From: Burkholderiales bacterium
GTDB taxonomy: Bacteria > Pseudomonadota > Gammaproteobacteria > Burkholderiales > SG8-39
Reading direction: 5' to 3'
Assembly (NCBI GenBank): GCA_020848075.1
Contig: JADLAV010000024.1
Coordinates: 1-49,713 of the forward strand
Length of the DNA: 49,713 nt
Shown here: piece by piece, positions 8,587 to 16,828 of the stretch
Layout of the letters: each line of letters begins with the position of its first letter
How positions within the stretch are numbered: the first letter of the stretch is position 1
The notes under the pieces: model-generated
Told to the model about the DNA's origin: nothing
Database searches by the model: none
What the model saw: only the letters and a program-made list of their open reading frames with translations
Translations under genes and position numbers: made by a program

Positions 8587-9669
8587 TCACGCCTGCGACA
8601 CTTCGACGCGATACGCGACGCACGGATCGAGCGATTCGACGGCGAGATGCACGAGGCGTCGCAGCTCGCCCTCGCCGGCCGCCGCGACACCGGCGAGTCC
8701 CGCCGCGAGCGCGCCGCGCGGGTGGAAGTTCCACTCGGTCGGCGCGACGATTCGGTAGCGCCGCACCGTCCCCGCCGCGATCTCCACCGCGTGCACGAGC
8801 AGCCCGCGCGCGGTCTCGACCCAGCCGAGGCCCGCGCCGGGCGCGATCGGCACGGCGCCCGCGACGCGCGCGCGCGGCGGCGCATCGGGCCGCACCTGCG
8901 CCCCCAGCTCGGCGCCGCGCGCCGCGAGCCGCGCGAGCGCTGAGCGCCCGCTGCGCGCCGCGACCGCCGCGACCCACGGCTGCATCCGCATGCGCGCGAG
9001 CGCGCCGGTCTCAGCGGGCGCGCCGCGCCAGGAGGGTGCGCGCTCGAACGCGGCATCGGCGGCGAGCGCGACCCCGATCGCGCGCGCAACCGCTTCGCCG
9101 TCGGCCGGCAGCAGCGCAACCTCGCTAGCGGCAAGAGCAGGCCGCTCCGCTGCGGAGCGCCTGATCAGCGCCGCGACGGGCGTCGCCGCGGCCTCGAGCC
9201 AGCGGTCTCCGGACGCCGCGTCGTCGAGCACCGCCCAATCGCTGCCCGCGCCCACGATCCGCGCCTTGACGATTGCGCGCACCGCATCGCCCGTGAGCGC
9301 GCGTCGGGCGTCGCCGAGCGCGGCGGCGTCTGGCGCCATGCCCGCGAGGCGCGGCCAGTCGAGCAGCATGCGCCGCAGGACCTCCTGGACCGCCTCGCTC
9401 CGCACGGCGCCTTCGCGCTCACTCAGGATCCGCGCGTCGTGCACCTGTCCCGCCGCCGCCTCGCACGCGAGCGCTGCGGCCACGGCCTGGGAGCGCCCGC
9501 AGAGCGAGAAGAGGCGCGGCACCATCGCAACCGCCTCGTCCACCGTGCGCCCGGCGAGCAGCCGGTTGGCGACCCGCGGCCGGCGCGAGGCGATCTCGAC
9601 ACCGGTCACCCGCGACCCGTCCCAGGCGGCACGCACGAGGATCTCACCTCCCGGATTCACGGCCGCCAC
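8587..9669 (-). CDS. hoxV: HoxV/HupK, large-subunit-like assembly scaffold
   Basis: HoxV is thought to hold the Fe(CN)2CO unit during assembly of the membrane-bound hydrogenase. The GTG at 9669 gives 360 residues; a second GTG at 9660 is possible. Both overlap the hoxT end. The protein is a degenerate relative of the hydrogenase large subunit. LCGRSQ (C57) stands where the large subunit has RICGVC, and LDPCVAYRVEV near the C-terminus stands where it has [10 protein letters not shown], so only one cysteine of each active-site pair remains. It is very rich in Ala and Arg. The nickel site therefore cannot form, in line with a scaffold role. Confidence 0.88.
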   Translation of the reverse strand: MAAVNPGGEILVRAAWDGSRVTGVEIASRRPRVANRLLAGRTVDEAVAMVPRLFSLCGRSQAVAAALACEAAAGQVHDARILSEREGAVRSEAVQEVLRRMLLDWPRLAGMAPDAAALGDARRALTGDAVRAIVKARIVGAGSDWAVLDDAASGDRWLEAAATPVAALIRRSAAERPALAASEVALLPADGEAVARAIGVALAADAAFERAPSWRGAPAETGALARMRMQPWVAAVAARSGRSALARLAARGAELGAQVRPDAPPRARVAGAVPIAPGAGLGWVETARGLLVHAVEIAAGTVRRYRIVAPTEWNFHPRGALAAGLAGVAAAGEGELRRLVHLAVESLDPCVAYRVEVSQA

Positions 9670-10156
9670 CCGGAATCGCGCCGCGCAGGAACTCGCGCTT
9701 CGACATTGACGCCGGCCCGGCGGGCGGCGCGCAACCGGAGTCGGCGTTCGTCGCGTCGAACAGCGCCCGCAGCGCCGCCGCCGCGGTGAGCCGCGCGGCG
9801 GCGTGATCGGCGAACTCGAACATGGGCGAGAAGAGTGAGCATGCCTGGTGCTCGCCGATCGCCTCGTCGCGGCCGGACAGGAAATCGTAGACGCCGGCCG
9901 GAAAGCGGTACGCGACCTTGTCGCCCACGGGAACGGATCGCCACGCCGCCGCTTCGCGCGGAAGCAGCATCAGGTTCATGCACCACGGCGTCACGAGGCA
10001 TCCCAACCAGCACGCCTCCCACGGCGCGAACCCGACCGCTTCGACCTCGAGCAGGTCGTTGACGAAGGGCAGTCCGCGCATGCGTTCCGCGGCAATCGCG
10101 CGAAACGCCGCCTCGAGGCGCGCCGCCGGATGCCCGGGCCAGCCCGCGACCGTCAT
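9644..10156 (-). CDS. hoxT: HoxT/HupJ, HybE-family hydrogenase assembly chaperone
   Basis: A member of the HybE family, linked to assembly of uptake hydrogenase subunits. The ATG at 10156 overlaps the hoxR stop (ATGA) and gives 170 residues. Recognisable blocks are LPFVNDLLEVEAVGF and WLGCLVTPWCMNLMLLP, then YRFPAGVYDF. The C-terminal 26 bases overlap the hoxV start. Family assignment rests on the W-x-G-x-L-x-T-P-W-C-M-N block and the gene position between hoxR and hoxV. Confidence 0.88.
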   Translation of the reverse strand: MTVAGWPGHPAARLEAAFRAIAAERMRGLPFVNDLLEVEAVGFAPWEACWLGCLVTPWCMNLMLLPREAAAWRSVPVGDKVAYRFPAGVYDFLSGRDEAIGEHQACSLFSPMFEFADHAAARLTAAAALRALFDATNADSGCAPPAGPASMSKREFLRGAIPGGGRESGR

Positions 10157-10374
10157 TGCGCTTCCTCGACGACCATGAACTGCTCCCTGTCGCCCGAGCA
10201 GCTCGGGCAGGACCAGTGCGCCGGCAGCGCGTGGAACGGCGTGCCCGGCGCGATCTGCCATACCGGATCGCCGGTCGCCGGGTCGTAGACGTACCAGCAC
10301 ACCTTGCACTCGAGCCTGGTCTCGGGTCCGATCTTCGACCGGTCCCCGAGATAGGACCCTTCGAACCGCGCCAT
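10153..10374 (-). CDS. hoxR: HoxR/HupI rubredoxin
   Basis: A one-iron rubredoxin of 73 residues. Two cysteine pairs bind the iron: C23-KV-C26 followed by WYVYDPATGDP, and C56-PS-C59. A Trp takes the place of the usual Gly after the first pair. In Cupriavidus the homologue helps make the oxygen-tolerant hydrogenase in air, probably by supporting the special proximal iron-sulfur cluster. The ATG at 10374 has an AGGGGG stretch upstream. The gene is 8 bases after hoxQ and overlaps hoxT by 4. Confidence 0.95.
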   Translation of the reverse strand: MARFEGSYLGDRSKIGPETRLECKVCWYVYDPATGDPVWQIAPGTPFHALPAHWSCPSCSGDREQFMVVEEAQ

Positions 10375-10382
10375 GCCACCCC

Positions 10383-11243
10383 CTAGCTGCCGCAGGCTTC
10401 GCTCATCCACTGCACGAGCTCGCCGAGCCGCTCGCGGCTGTCGGCGAGATCCTCCGCCGCTGCGAGCGCCACTTCGGGCACGTCCACGACCTCGAGCGTG
10501 TTGAGGATGAGCGTCTGCATGCTGTTGAAGTACTGCACGCGCCAGACGTCGCGCACCGACGTCGAGCTGACGCGGCAGTTGCCGAAGCCGCGCGAGACGA
10601 TCGCGACCGGGCCCGGCGCGATCGCCTGCCCGAGCAGATCGTGGTCCTCCGGTGTGAGCGGCAGCAACGTGAGGTTCACGACGTGCGGCGGCGCGCCGTT
10701 CCTGCGCGCGCCGACCTGCTGCCCGATCTCGCGCAGCAGCGCCGGCGCGTTCATCACCCCTGCGGGAATCCCGACTTGGCGCGGCCGCGGCGATGCCGCC
10801 TGGCGCGCGGCGTGCACCACGACCGCCGGGATCGGGCATGCCATCAATCGGTCGCGCACGACGCGCCCCGATTCGTCGTGCTCCTGCACGCGCCACAGGC
10901 CGGCAAAGACGGTTTCCTGGATGTGCACTTCGCGCGGCCCGCGGATCCGGATCGACACCTCGCCCTCGCCCAGCATCTGGTTCACCATTCCGAGCGGTCC
11001 GGGCGCGACCTGGATCATGTCGAGCTCGAGGCCGTCTCCGTCCCGCCAGCCGCGCAACCGGTCGTGGAAGGCGGCGAGGAGATCGCGCGCCGTCGCCATC
11101 TCCGCATCGTCGGCGGATGCCGGGATCTGCGGCATCGAAAAGGCCCCGACCTCGCGATCCATCTGCAGGACCTGGAGCGCCTCCTCTTCGGCCGGCTGCG
11201 CCCCGGGGCCGAGCATCCGGACAGGGATCGGGAAGGGTTTCAT
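10383..11243 (-). CDS. hoxQ: HoxQ/HupH, hydrogenase small-subunit maturation protein
   Basis: HoxQ forms a chaperone complex with HoxO on the small-subunit precursor before export. The ATG at 11243 with GGAGAA just upstream is the better start; an in-frame TTG at 11270 would overlap hoxO. The product has 286 residues starting MKPFPIPVRMLGPG. The N-terminal part has DREVGAFSMPQIP. The C-terminal HupH domain has VVNLTLLPLTPEDHDLL, SRGFGNCRVSST and VWRVQYFNSMQTLILNTLE. Both blocks are typical of HupH/HyaF. Confidence 0.92.
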   Translation of the reverse strand: MKPFPIPVRMLGPGAQPAEEEALQVLQMDREVGAFSMPQIPASADDAEMATARDLLAAFHDRLRGWRDGDGLELDMIQVAPGPLGMVNQMLGEGEVSIRIRGPREVHIQETVFAGLWRVQEHDESGRVVRDRLMACPIPAVVVHAARQAASPRPRQVGIPAGVMNAPALLREIGQQVGARRNGAPPHVVNLTLLPLTPEDHDLLGQAIAPGPVAIVSRGFGNCRVSSTSVRDVWRVQYFNSMQTLILNTLEVVDVPEVALAAAEDLADSRERLGELVQWMSEACGS

Positions 11244-11266
11244 CGGGTTCTCCGGGGTCGAACGCG

Positions 11267-11731
11267 TCAATGGCAGGCCGGGGTGTCGTCGGCGCCGCGT
11301 ACGGCGATGCCGATCGCCGGCGGTCGGGTGACCGGCGCCTCGAGCAGGCGCGCGGTCTCCGCGAGGTAGCCGTCCCAGTCGCGCAGGCCGTCGATCGCGC
11401 CGACGTAACCGCCATCACGGAACATGATTAGGGCGGGCCACCGCCGAACGCCATACCTCGGCGCGGCGACGCGCGCGGCCCGGGACAGCAGCACGCCGAC
11501 GCGGAAGCGCCCGCCGAACGCGGCGGCGATCTCGGGGAGGATCACGCACAGGTCGAGCGTCTCGCGGTACTGCGCCGGGTCTTCGCCGAACAAGACGAGC
11601 GCGTGCCCCGGCGCGGCGAGGAACGCGTCCAGGCGCGCTGCGTCCAGGTTCTCGCAGCCGTGCCGCGTGAACAGCCGCTCGACGAGCGGATGCAGCGCCG
11701 CAGGCGGGGAACCTGCGGTCCGGGCGGTCAC
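11267..11731 (-). CDS. hoxO: HoxO/HupG, HyaE-family thioredoxin-like chaperone
   Basis: HoxO binds the Tat signal of the hydrogenase small subunit and keeps it from early export. The GTG at 11731 overlaps the hoxL stop (GTGA) with GGAGGG upstream, giving 154 residues. The fold is thioredoxin-like without redox cysteines: HALVLFGEDPAQYRETLD, then LPEIAAAFGGRFRVGVL and RRWPALIMFRDGGYVGAIDG, where W-P-A matches the cis-proline region. It belongs to the HyaE family by these features and by its position between hoxL and hoxQ. Confidence 0.9.
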   Translation of the reverse strand: MTARTAGSPPAALHPLVERLFTRHGCENLDAARLDAFLAAPGHALVLFGEDPAQYRETLDLCVILPEIAAAFGGRFRVGVLLSRAARVAAPRYGVRRWPALIMFRDGGYVGAIDGLRDWDGYLAETARLLEAPVTRPPAIGIAVRGADDTPACH

Positions 11732-12030
11732 GATTCCCTCCGCAGATGCTCCGGAAGCCGGGGCTCGCGTTCGACGAGATCGGCGAAGTACGGCCCGAAG
11801 TCCCGTTCGCCCTCGATCGCCGCCGCGAGCGCATCGAGCGCGGCGTTGGTCTGCCCGGCCTCCTCGGCGGACATCACGCGCCGCGCGGCGCCCTGGAAGA
11901 CGAGCACCCACGTGCCGGCGGGCTGCGGGCCGACGATGGCGAGATCGATCCGGCTGCGCCCACCGCGACCGTCGCACCAGGCGTGCCCGTCGCCCGCCTC
12001 GACGACCTGCATGGGCACGCCGATGCACAC
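11728..12030 (-). CDS. hoxL: HoxL/HupF, HypC-family chaperone
   Basis: A HypC paralogue dedicated to the large subunit of this hydrogenase; its homologue is needed for aerobic maturation. The GTG at 12030 begins (V/M)CIGVPMQVVEAGDG, so the essential Cys2 is present. It has 100 residues, longer than HypC here (73), with an acidic C-terminal tail ending EPRLPEHLRRES. It starts 3 bases after hoxM and overlaps hoxO by 4. Confidence 0.93.
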   Translation of the reverse strand: MCIGVPMQVVEAGDGHAWCDGRGGRSRIDLAIVGPQPAGTWVLVFQGAARRVMSAEEAGQTNAALDALAAAIEGERDFGPYFADLVEREPRLPEHLRRES

Positions 12031-12033
12031 CGT

Positions 12034-12663
12034 TCAGCGCTCCGCCGGCGCGCGCCGGCCGAGCACGCGCGGATCCCCGATGCGACACGCTTCCGCCTCG
12101 CTCGGTCGGCCCGACTCGTATGCCTCCAGCGCGAGCGCCGGCGAGTTGAGCCGCGCGGCCTTACCCTCGGTCCGCGCCCTGGGCGCCAGCCCCCACGCAG
12201 CGAGTTCGCGCACCGCGATCGAAACCGCCTCGGGAATGCGCGCCTTCGCCGCGGCGCGCAGGCTGCCGCCGAAGTCGTCGAGCCGCTCGGGCTGCACGCC
12301 GACGAGCACGACCGATTCAGGCGCCTTGCCGCGCAGCTGCGCCACCGCGAGCACTTCCTCGAAACCGGTCTGGTGCGGGCTCATCTTCACGCTGCCCCAG
12401 GCGGGCACCTCCGCGTCGCGCAGCACCTCGAGCGTGCCGGGCGGCAGGCCGAGGTCGATCGCGTCGAGGACGAGCAGGCGCCGGGTCGAGGCGACGTAGT
12501 CCATGAGGGCGAAGCCCTGCGTGCCGCCATCGACGATCTCGACACCCGGCGGCATCGCGTAGCCCGCGTGGAGCGCCTCGACCGCGCGAACGCCGAACCC
12601 TTCGTCGGCCCAGAGCACGTTGCCCAGGCCGAGCACCACCGCCTCGAAGCGCCTCTTCTCCAC
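12034..12663 (-). CDS. hoxM: HoxM/HupD, hydrogenase maturation endopeptidase
   Basis: A protease that removes the C-terminal tail of the large subunit after nickel insertion. The product has 209 residues. The nickel-probing ligands of HybD (E16, D62, H93) align with E21 in WADEGFG, D67 in LVLDAID and H97 in SPHQTG. The start is GTG at 12663; the ribosome site is weak (TGGAG). About 45 residues extend past the usual end of the family. Unlike the other hox genes it has a 44-base upstream gap holding a palindrome and a possible promoter, so it may be partly transcribed on its own. Confidence 0.93.
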   Translation of the reverse strand: MEKRRFEAVVLGLGNVLWADEGFGVRAVEALHAGYAMPPGVEIVDGGTQGFALMDYVASTRRLLVLDAIDLGLPPGTLEVLRDAEVPAWGSVKMSPHQTGFEEVLAVAQLRGKAPESVVLVGVQPERLDDFGGSLRAAAKARIPEAVSIAVRELAAWGLAPRARTEGKAARLNSPALALEAYESGRPSEAEACRIGDPRVLGRRAPAER

Positions 12664-12680
12664 TCCACGCGGTCCCCGTT

Positions 12681-12697
12681 GTTACGCAGGTCGTAAC
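12681..12697. promoter_or_regulatory. 17-bp inverted repeat upstream of hoxM
   Basis: GTTACGCAGGTCGTAAC has perfect 6-base arms around a 5-base centre. It falls in the gap between the HigA-like gene and hoxM, at the position expected for the start of transcription from the FNR-like box at 12732-12745. It could be an operator; the binding protein is unknown. The arms have the opposite order to the palindrome upstream of hoxK. Confidence 0.4.
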
Positions 12698-12707
12698 AGC
12701 CGCAACG

Positions 12708-13115
12708 CTACGCCACGGGACGTGGGAAGCGTTGAGGTAGATCAAACGCCGCCGCGGCGCGCCGCGCGAGCGGTCTGAATCTGCGCGCCGCCTGGCGCAG
12801 GTCCCAGGCGAGCTGCAGCTGCAGCCAGAACGAGGGCTCGTTCCGGAAGTAGTAGGCGAGGCGCAGCGCGGTGTCGGCGGTGATGCCGCGATGGCCGCGG
12901 ATCAGCTCGTTCACGCGCCGGCGCGAGATGCCGAGGTCGCGGGCAAGCGCCTGCTGGGTGATGCCGAGCGGCTTAAGGTAACGCGTATGGAGGAAATAGC
13001 CCGGATGCGCCGGATTGCGTCCGGACGCGCTCCGGCCGGCGAGCCGCAGCGGCAGCTGCCTCGCGCCGGCAGCCGCGCCATCGACCCGCCGGGGCCGAGT
13101 TGCGGCAGCGGACAT
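12708..13115 (-). CDS. HigA-family HTH protein embedded in the hox operon
   Basis: An Xre-type helix-turn-helix protein of 135 residues resembling HigA antitoxins. The core has HPGYFLHTRYLKPLGITQQ, then ALARDLGISRRRVNELIRG (the HTH), HRGITADTALRLAYYF and PSFWLQLQLAWDLR, all HigA hallmarks. The start ATG at 13115 shares one base with the hoxZ stop (TGATG), so translation is probably coupled to hoxZ. No HigB-like toxin gene lies next to it; neighbours are hoxZ and hoxM. About 50 N-terminal residues rich in Arg and Ala are unusual; a later start is possible. It could be an orphan antitoxin turned regulator of the operon. The family is clear, the role is not. Confidence 0.85.
   Translation of the reverse strand: MSAAATRPRRVDGAAAGARQLPLRLAGRSASGRNPAHPGYFLHTRYLKPLGITQQALARDLGISRRRVNELIRGHRGITADTALRLAYYFRNEPSFWLQLQLAWDLRQAARRFRPLARRAAAAFDLPQRFPRPVA
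12732..12745. promoter_or_regulatory. FNR-like box upstream of hoxM
   Basis: TTGAGGTAGATCAA differs from the FNR consensus TTGAT-N4-ATCAA at one base. It lies in the last codons of the HigA-like gene. Its centre is about 31 bases upstream of the centre of a possible -10 hexamer TAGCGT (12710-12705, minus strand), the spacing of class II FNR promoters. Coding constraint on this sequence makes it less certain than the hoxK box. Confidence 0.45.
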
Positions 13116-13801
13116 CAGGGCTTTGGCACCCGCCAACCGTTCACCATCGTGCTGATCACGGTCTCCCGCGACGAGATGTCTTCGCGCACCACGATGTACA
13201 CGTGGATGATCGTGAAGAGGATCAGGTACCACATGCCGAGGTGGTGCCAGGTGTGCACGTCCTGGCTCTGACCGAACAGCGGGATCACCCACGAGGAGAA
13301 GAGCTTGTATTGCCACGACCCCATCCCGGTCCCCTCGCCATACAGCGCGAAACCGGTCACGATCATGAACAGGCTCCCCAGCAGGTACATGAAGAACATC
13401 GCCGCCTGCGCGAGCGGGTTGTGGCCCTGGTAGCTGCGGGCCTCCTTCTTCAGGAACGCGTAATAGAGGCCCTGGTCGATCAGCCCGCCCCACCACGAGG
13501 GCTTGAGCATCGACCGCGGCACCGCGAAGATCTCCCGCGCAAACTTGTTGCCCGCGAAGACCCAGTAGATCCGCACCAGCAGGAAGATCGTGAACACGTA
13601 GGCGGCGGCGAAGTGCGCGAAACGGATGTAGCCGAGCAGGTAGTTGTCGCTCGCCTCACCCGGCGTCGACGGCAAGGGGCTCGCGATGAAGTAGCCCGTC
13701 ACCGCCAGCACTACCATCGCGAGCGCCATGACCCAGTGCCACAGGCGCACCGGCGCCTCCCACACGTACACCGGCTCGCGGCCAGTCATTTCGGTTGCCA
13801 T
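13115..13801 (-). CDS. hoxZ: HoxZ/HupC, membrane b-type cytochrome of the hydrogenase
   Basis: A di-heme cytochrome b that anchors the hydrogenase dimer at the periplasmic face of the membrane and passes electrons to quinone. It has 228 residues and four membrane segments (about 20-40, 60-82, 135-155, 190-210). Histidines in or near them are candidate heme ligands: RLWHWVMAL, RFAHFAAAY, VHTWHHLGMWYL and IIHVYIVVRED. The ATG at 13801 is preceded by GGGAG. The gene is 16 bases after hoxG. Confidence 0.96.
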   Translation of the reverse strand: MATEMTGREPVYVWEAPVRLWHWVMALAMVVLAVTGYFIASPLPSTPGEASDNYLLGYIRFAHFAAAYVFTIFLLVRIYWVFAGNKFAREIFAVPRSMLKPSWWGGLIDQGLYYAFLKKEARSYQGHNPLAQAAMFFMYLLGSLFMIVTGFALYGEGTGMGSWQYKLFSSWVIPLFGQSQDVHTWHHLGMWYLILFTIIHVYIVVREDISSRETVISTMVNGWRVPKP

Positions 13802-13817
13802 GGCTCGCTCCCTCGCG

Positions 13818-15602
13818 CTAGCGCACCTGCACCGTTGCGATCCGCTTCCCCTCCGGCGAGATCACGTGCGTGGCGCACGCGAGGCACGGGTCGAAGCTGT
13901 GGATCGTGCGCAGGACCTCGAGCGGCTCGTCCGGCTTCGCCATCGGCGTGTTCATGAGCGCGGCTTCGTAGGGGCCGATCTGGCTCTTGCCGTCGCGCGG
14001 TCCCGCGTTCCAGGTGGTCGGAACGATGCACTGGTAGTTGTCGATCTTCGCGTTCTTAATCCGGATCCAGTGCCCGAGCGCGCCGCGCGGCGCCTCGCAG
14101 TAGCCGACGCCCTTGCACTCGGCCGGCCAGGTCCTCGGTTCCCAGTTGTCGACGTTCGCGGTGGCGAGCTGGCCGGCCTTGATGTTGGCGATCAGCTTGT
14201 CGTAGAAGTACTTCATCTTGTGCGCGGCCCACGAGCACTCGAGCCCGCGCGCGGCGGTGCGGCCGAGGGTTGAGAAGAGCGCCGGCAGCGGCACATCGAG
14301 CTTCTTGAGGACCATGTCGACGGGCTCCTTGAACTCGGGCCTGCCCATCGCGTAGGCCACCACGTAGCGCGCGAGCGGTCCCACCTCCATCGGCTGGCCC
14401 CGGAAGCGCGGCGTCTTGACCCACGAGTACTTGGCCGACTCGTCGACGTTCTCGATGTTGGTCCGCGTGCCCTTGGTGTTCTTGCCGAGCACGAACTCCG
14501 GCTCGGTGACGCCGTCGAACGGGTGCAGGCCCTTCGACTCGTCGGCGTACTTGTACCAGGAGTGCGGCACGAACTCCTGGATCTCGTTCATGTCCTTCAG
14601 GTCGACGGGCTGGACCTCCTTCAGGTTGCCGTTCAGGATCGCCCCGCGCGGCATCAGGAGGCTCTTGTTCGAGTCGTCGTTCGCGATGTCCGGAAACTCG
14701 CCGTACGCGAGCACGTTCTGGCTCGCGATTCCGCCGCCCCACTTCGCCCAGTCCTTGTAGAACGAGGCGATCGCGAGCAGGTCGGGGATGTAGACCTGGT
14801 CGATGAACGCGATCGTCTCGCCGATGATCCGGGCGACCATGTTCAACCGCTCCATGTTGATCGCGCCCGGCGAATCGAGGTCGATCGGCGAGGGCACCCC
14901 GCCCACCAGCCAGTTCGGGTGCGGGTTCTTCCCGCCGAAGATCGTCTGGATCTTGACGATCTCCCGTTGGAAATCGAGCGCCTCGAGGTAGTGCCCGATC
15001 GCCATCAGGTTCGCCTCGGGCGGCAGCTTGTAGCCGGGATGGCCCCAGTAGCCGTTCTTGAACGGACCGAGCTGCCCGGATTCGACGAAGCGCTTGAGGC
15101 GCGACTGCAGGTCGCGGTAGTAGCCGATCGACGAGTGCGGCCAAGCGGAGATCGACTGCGCGAGCTCGGAGGTGCGGCGCGGGTCGGCGTTGAGCGCCGA
15201 CACCACGTCCACCCAGTCGAGCGCGTGCAGGTGGTAGAAGTGGACCAGGTGGTCCTGCGCGTACAGCGTCGCGTGCATCAGGTTGCGAATGATGTTCGCG
15301 TTGTCCGGGATCTTGATGCCGATCGCGTCCTCGACCGCGCGCACCGAGGCGATTGCGTGCACGCCGGTGCAGACGCCGCAGATGCGCTCGGTGAACGCCC
15401 ACGCGTCGCGCGGATCGCGCCCCTTCAGGATCACCTCCAGCCCGCGCCACATGGTGCCGGTGGAGACCGCGTTGGTGATGACGTTCTTCGCGTCGACGTT
15501 GACCTCGATGCGCAAATGGCCCTCGATCCGGGTGATCGGATCGACCACGATGCGCCTGCCGCTGTTGTCCAGCCTGAAGCCTTGGGTTTCGATGACGGCC
15601 AT
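13818..15602 (-). CDS. hoxG: HoxG/HupL, [NiFe] hydrogenase large subunit
   Basis: The catalytic subunit of a group 1 uptake hydrogenase (H2 to 2H+ + 2e-). It has 594 residues. The nickel-iron ligands are [10 protein letters not shown] (C75, C78) and DPCLACATH (C573, C576, ending H579). The last 15 residues after H579 ([15 protein letters not shown]) are the tail expected to be cut by HoxM. The N-terminal [13 protein letters not shown] block is also conserved. The start ATG at 15602 lies four bases after hoxK, with GGAG in the hoxK end. It has no export signal, as expected, since it is carried across by the small subunit. Confidence 0.98.
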   Translation of the reverse strand: MAVIETQGFRLDNSGRRIVVDPITRIEGHLRIEVNVDAKNVITNAVSTGTMWRGLEVILKGRDPRDAWAFTERICGVCTGVHAIASVRAVEDAIGIKIPDNANIIRNLMHATLYAQDHLVHFYHLHALDWVDVVSALNADPRRTSELAQSISAWPHSSIGYYRDLQSRLKRFVESGQLGPFKNGYWGHPGYKLPPEANLMAIGHYLEALDFQREIVKIQTIFGGKNPHPNWLVGGVPSPIDLDSPGAINMERLNMVARIIGETIAFIDQVYIPDLLAIASFYKDWAKWGGGIASQNVLAYGEFPDIANDDSNKSLLMPRGAILNGNLKEVQPVDLKDMNEIQEFVPHSWYKYADESKGLHPFDGVTEPEFVLGKNTKGTRTNIENVDESAKYSWVKTPRFRGQPMEVGPLARYVVAYAMGRPEFKEPVDMVLKKLDVPLPALFSTLGRTAARGLECSWAAHKMKYFYDKLIANIKAGQLATANVDNWEPRTWPAECKGVGYCEAPRGALGHWIRIKNAKIDNYQCIVPTTWNAGPRDGKSQIGPYEAALMNTPMAKPDEPLEVLRTIHSFDPCLACATHVISPEGKRIATVQVR

Positions 15603-15605
15603 GGC

Positions 15606-16685
15606 TTACTTCTCCACCTTCTCGTTGGACTTCGCCGAGCGCGCGCGCTTGATCGCGGTGACCGCGGCGTGCGCCGCGACCGCCGCGCCGGCGACGATTG
15701 CCACCGTTGCGCCCACCCGGTCCGCATTCGCCTCGATGCCGAACTCCTTGATGTTCGTGAGGCGGTCGTAGAACGACCCCTTGTCCCAGAACCCGTCCTC
15801 GGAGCAGCCGATGCAGCCGTGGCCGGAGCCGATCGGGAACGACACGCCCTCGTTCCAGCGGACCGTCGAGCAGGCGTTGTAGGTCGTCGGGCCCTTGCAG
15901 CCCATCTTGTAGAGGCAGTAGCCCTCGCGCGCCCCGCGGTCGTCCCACGCCTCGACGAACTGGCCCGCGTCGAAGTGCGGCCGGCGGTAGCACTTGTCGT
16001 GAATGCGCTGGCTGTAGAACATCTTCGGGCGCCCCTGCCGGTCGAGCTCGGGCAGGCGTCCGAACGTGACGATGTACGTCACCACGCCGGTCATGACCTC
16101 GGCGATCGGCGGGCACCCCGGGACCTTGACGACCGGGTTGTCGATCACCTGGTGGATCGGCGTCGCCTTGGTCGGGTTGGGCCTGGCGGCCTGCACGCAG
16201 CCCCAGGAGGCGCACGAGCCCCAGGCAACCACGGCCGCCGCGTCCTTCGCGACGCGGCGCAGCTTGTCGACGAACGGCCGGCCGCCCGGAATGCAGAACA
16301 CGCCGTCGTCGCCGAGCGGCGGATTGCCCTCGACGGCGAGGATGTACTTGCCCTTGTACCTCGTGATCGTGTCCTCGAGTGCAGCCTCCGCCTGGTGCCC
16401 TGCCGCGGCCATGATCGTGTCGTCGTAGTCGAGCGAGAGCATCGACAGCACGAGGTCCGAGGCGAGCGGGTGCGCCGAGCGGATGAACGACTCGGTGCAG
16501 CAGGTGCACTCGAGGCCGTGCAGCCAGACCACCGGAACGCGCGGCTTGGTCTCGAGCGCGTGCGCGATCTTCGTCGCGCCGCCCGCACCCAGCCCGAGCG
16601 ACGCCGCGGTGAGACTGCAGAACTTTAGGAAGCTGCGCCGGGTGATCCCCTGCTGGCGCATGACCTCGTAGAAGGTGGGCGTCAT
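15606..16685 (-). CDS. hoxK: HoxK/HupS, [NiFe] hydrogenase small subunit, oxygen-tolerant type
   Basis: The electron-transfer subunit, exported by the Tat system. The ATG at 16685 with AGGAG seven bases upstream gives 359 residues. The Tat motif RRSFLKF is at 16-22 and a C-terminal membrane anchor at about 325-345. The proximal cluster region reads ECTCC (C60, C62, C63) and GSCASWGC (C158, C163), with a further Cys at about 191. These are the six cysteines of the [4Fe-3S] cluster in oxygen-tolerant enzymes such as Cupriavidus HoxK (C17, C19, C20, C115, C120, C149). Standard enzymes have Gly at the two extra positions. [10 protein letters not shown] marks the medial cluster region. It heads the operon behind an FNR box. 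Confidence 0.98.
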   Translation of the reverse strand: MTPTFYEVMRQQGITRRSFLKFCSLTAASLGLGAGGATKIAHALETKPRVPVVWLHGLECTCCTESFIRSAHPLASDLVLSMLSLDYDDTIMAAAGHQAEAALEDTITRYKGKYILAVEGNPPLGDDGVFCIPGGRPFVDKLRRVAKDAAAVVAWGSCASWGCVQAARPNPTKATPIHQVIDNPVVKVPGCPPIAEVMTGVVTYIVTFGRLPELDRQGRPKMFYSQRIHDKCYRRPHFDAGQFVEAWDDRGAREGYCLYKMGCKGPTTYNACSTVRWNEGVSFPIGSGHGCIGCSEDGFWDKGSFYDRLTNIKEFGIEANADRVGATVAIVAGAAVAAHAAVTAIKRARSAKSNEKVEK

Positions 16686-16779
16686 GCTGCTTCTCCTTGA
16701 GGCGGCGCCGGCAGCGCGCGACGGCGGCGGGCCGGGCCGGACTGCGGAGCTAGCGTGAGCCTCCCGCGGCGCGACGTGT

Positions 16780-16793
16780 TTGATAGAGATCAA
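16780..16793. promoter_or_regulatory. FNR/ANR box upstream of hoxK
   Basis: TTGATAGAGATCAA is a perfect match to the FNR consensus TTGAT-N4-ATCAA. Its centre is about 101 bases upstream of the hoxK start, in the 350-base intergenic region (16686-17035) between hoxK and the divergent glmU. If it acts at -41.5, transcription of hoxK would start near 16745. The -10 there is weak, which is usual for activator-dependent promoters. It suggests induction under low oxygen. Confidence 0.75.
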
Positions 16794-16828
16794 CAGACGC
16801 GGGGTTGCATCGCGGCGACCGCCGCGCT

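Noticed and set aside
12708-13115. A complete HigBA toxin-antitoxin pair
   Set aside because: No toxin-sized gene is next to the HigA-like gene; the neighbours are hoxZ and hoxM.
14523-16628. A 701-codon open frame opposite hoxG and hoxK
   Set aside because: Antisense to two certain genes, no recognisable motif, composition typical of shadows in high-GC DNA.
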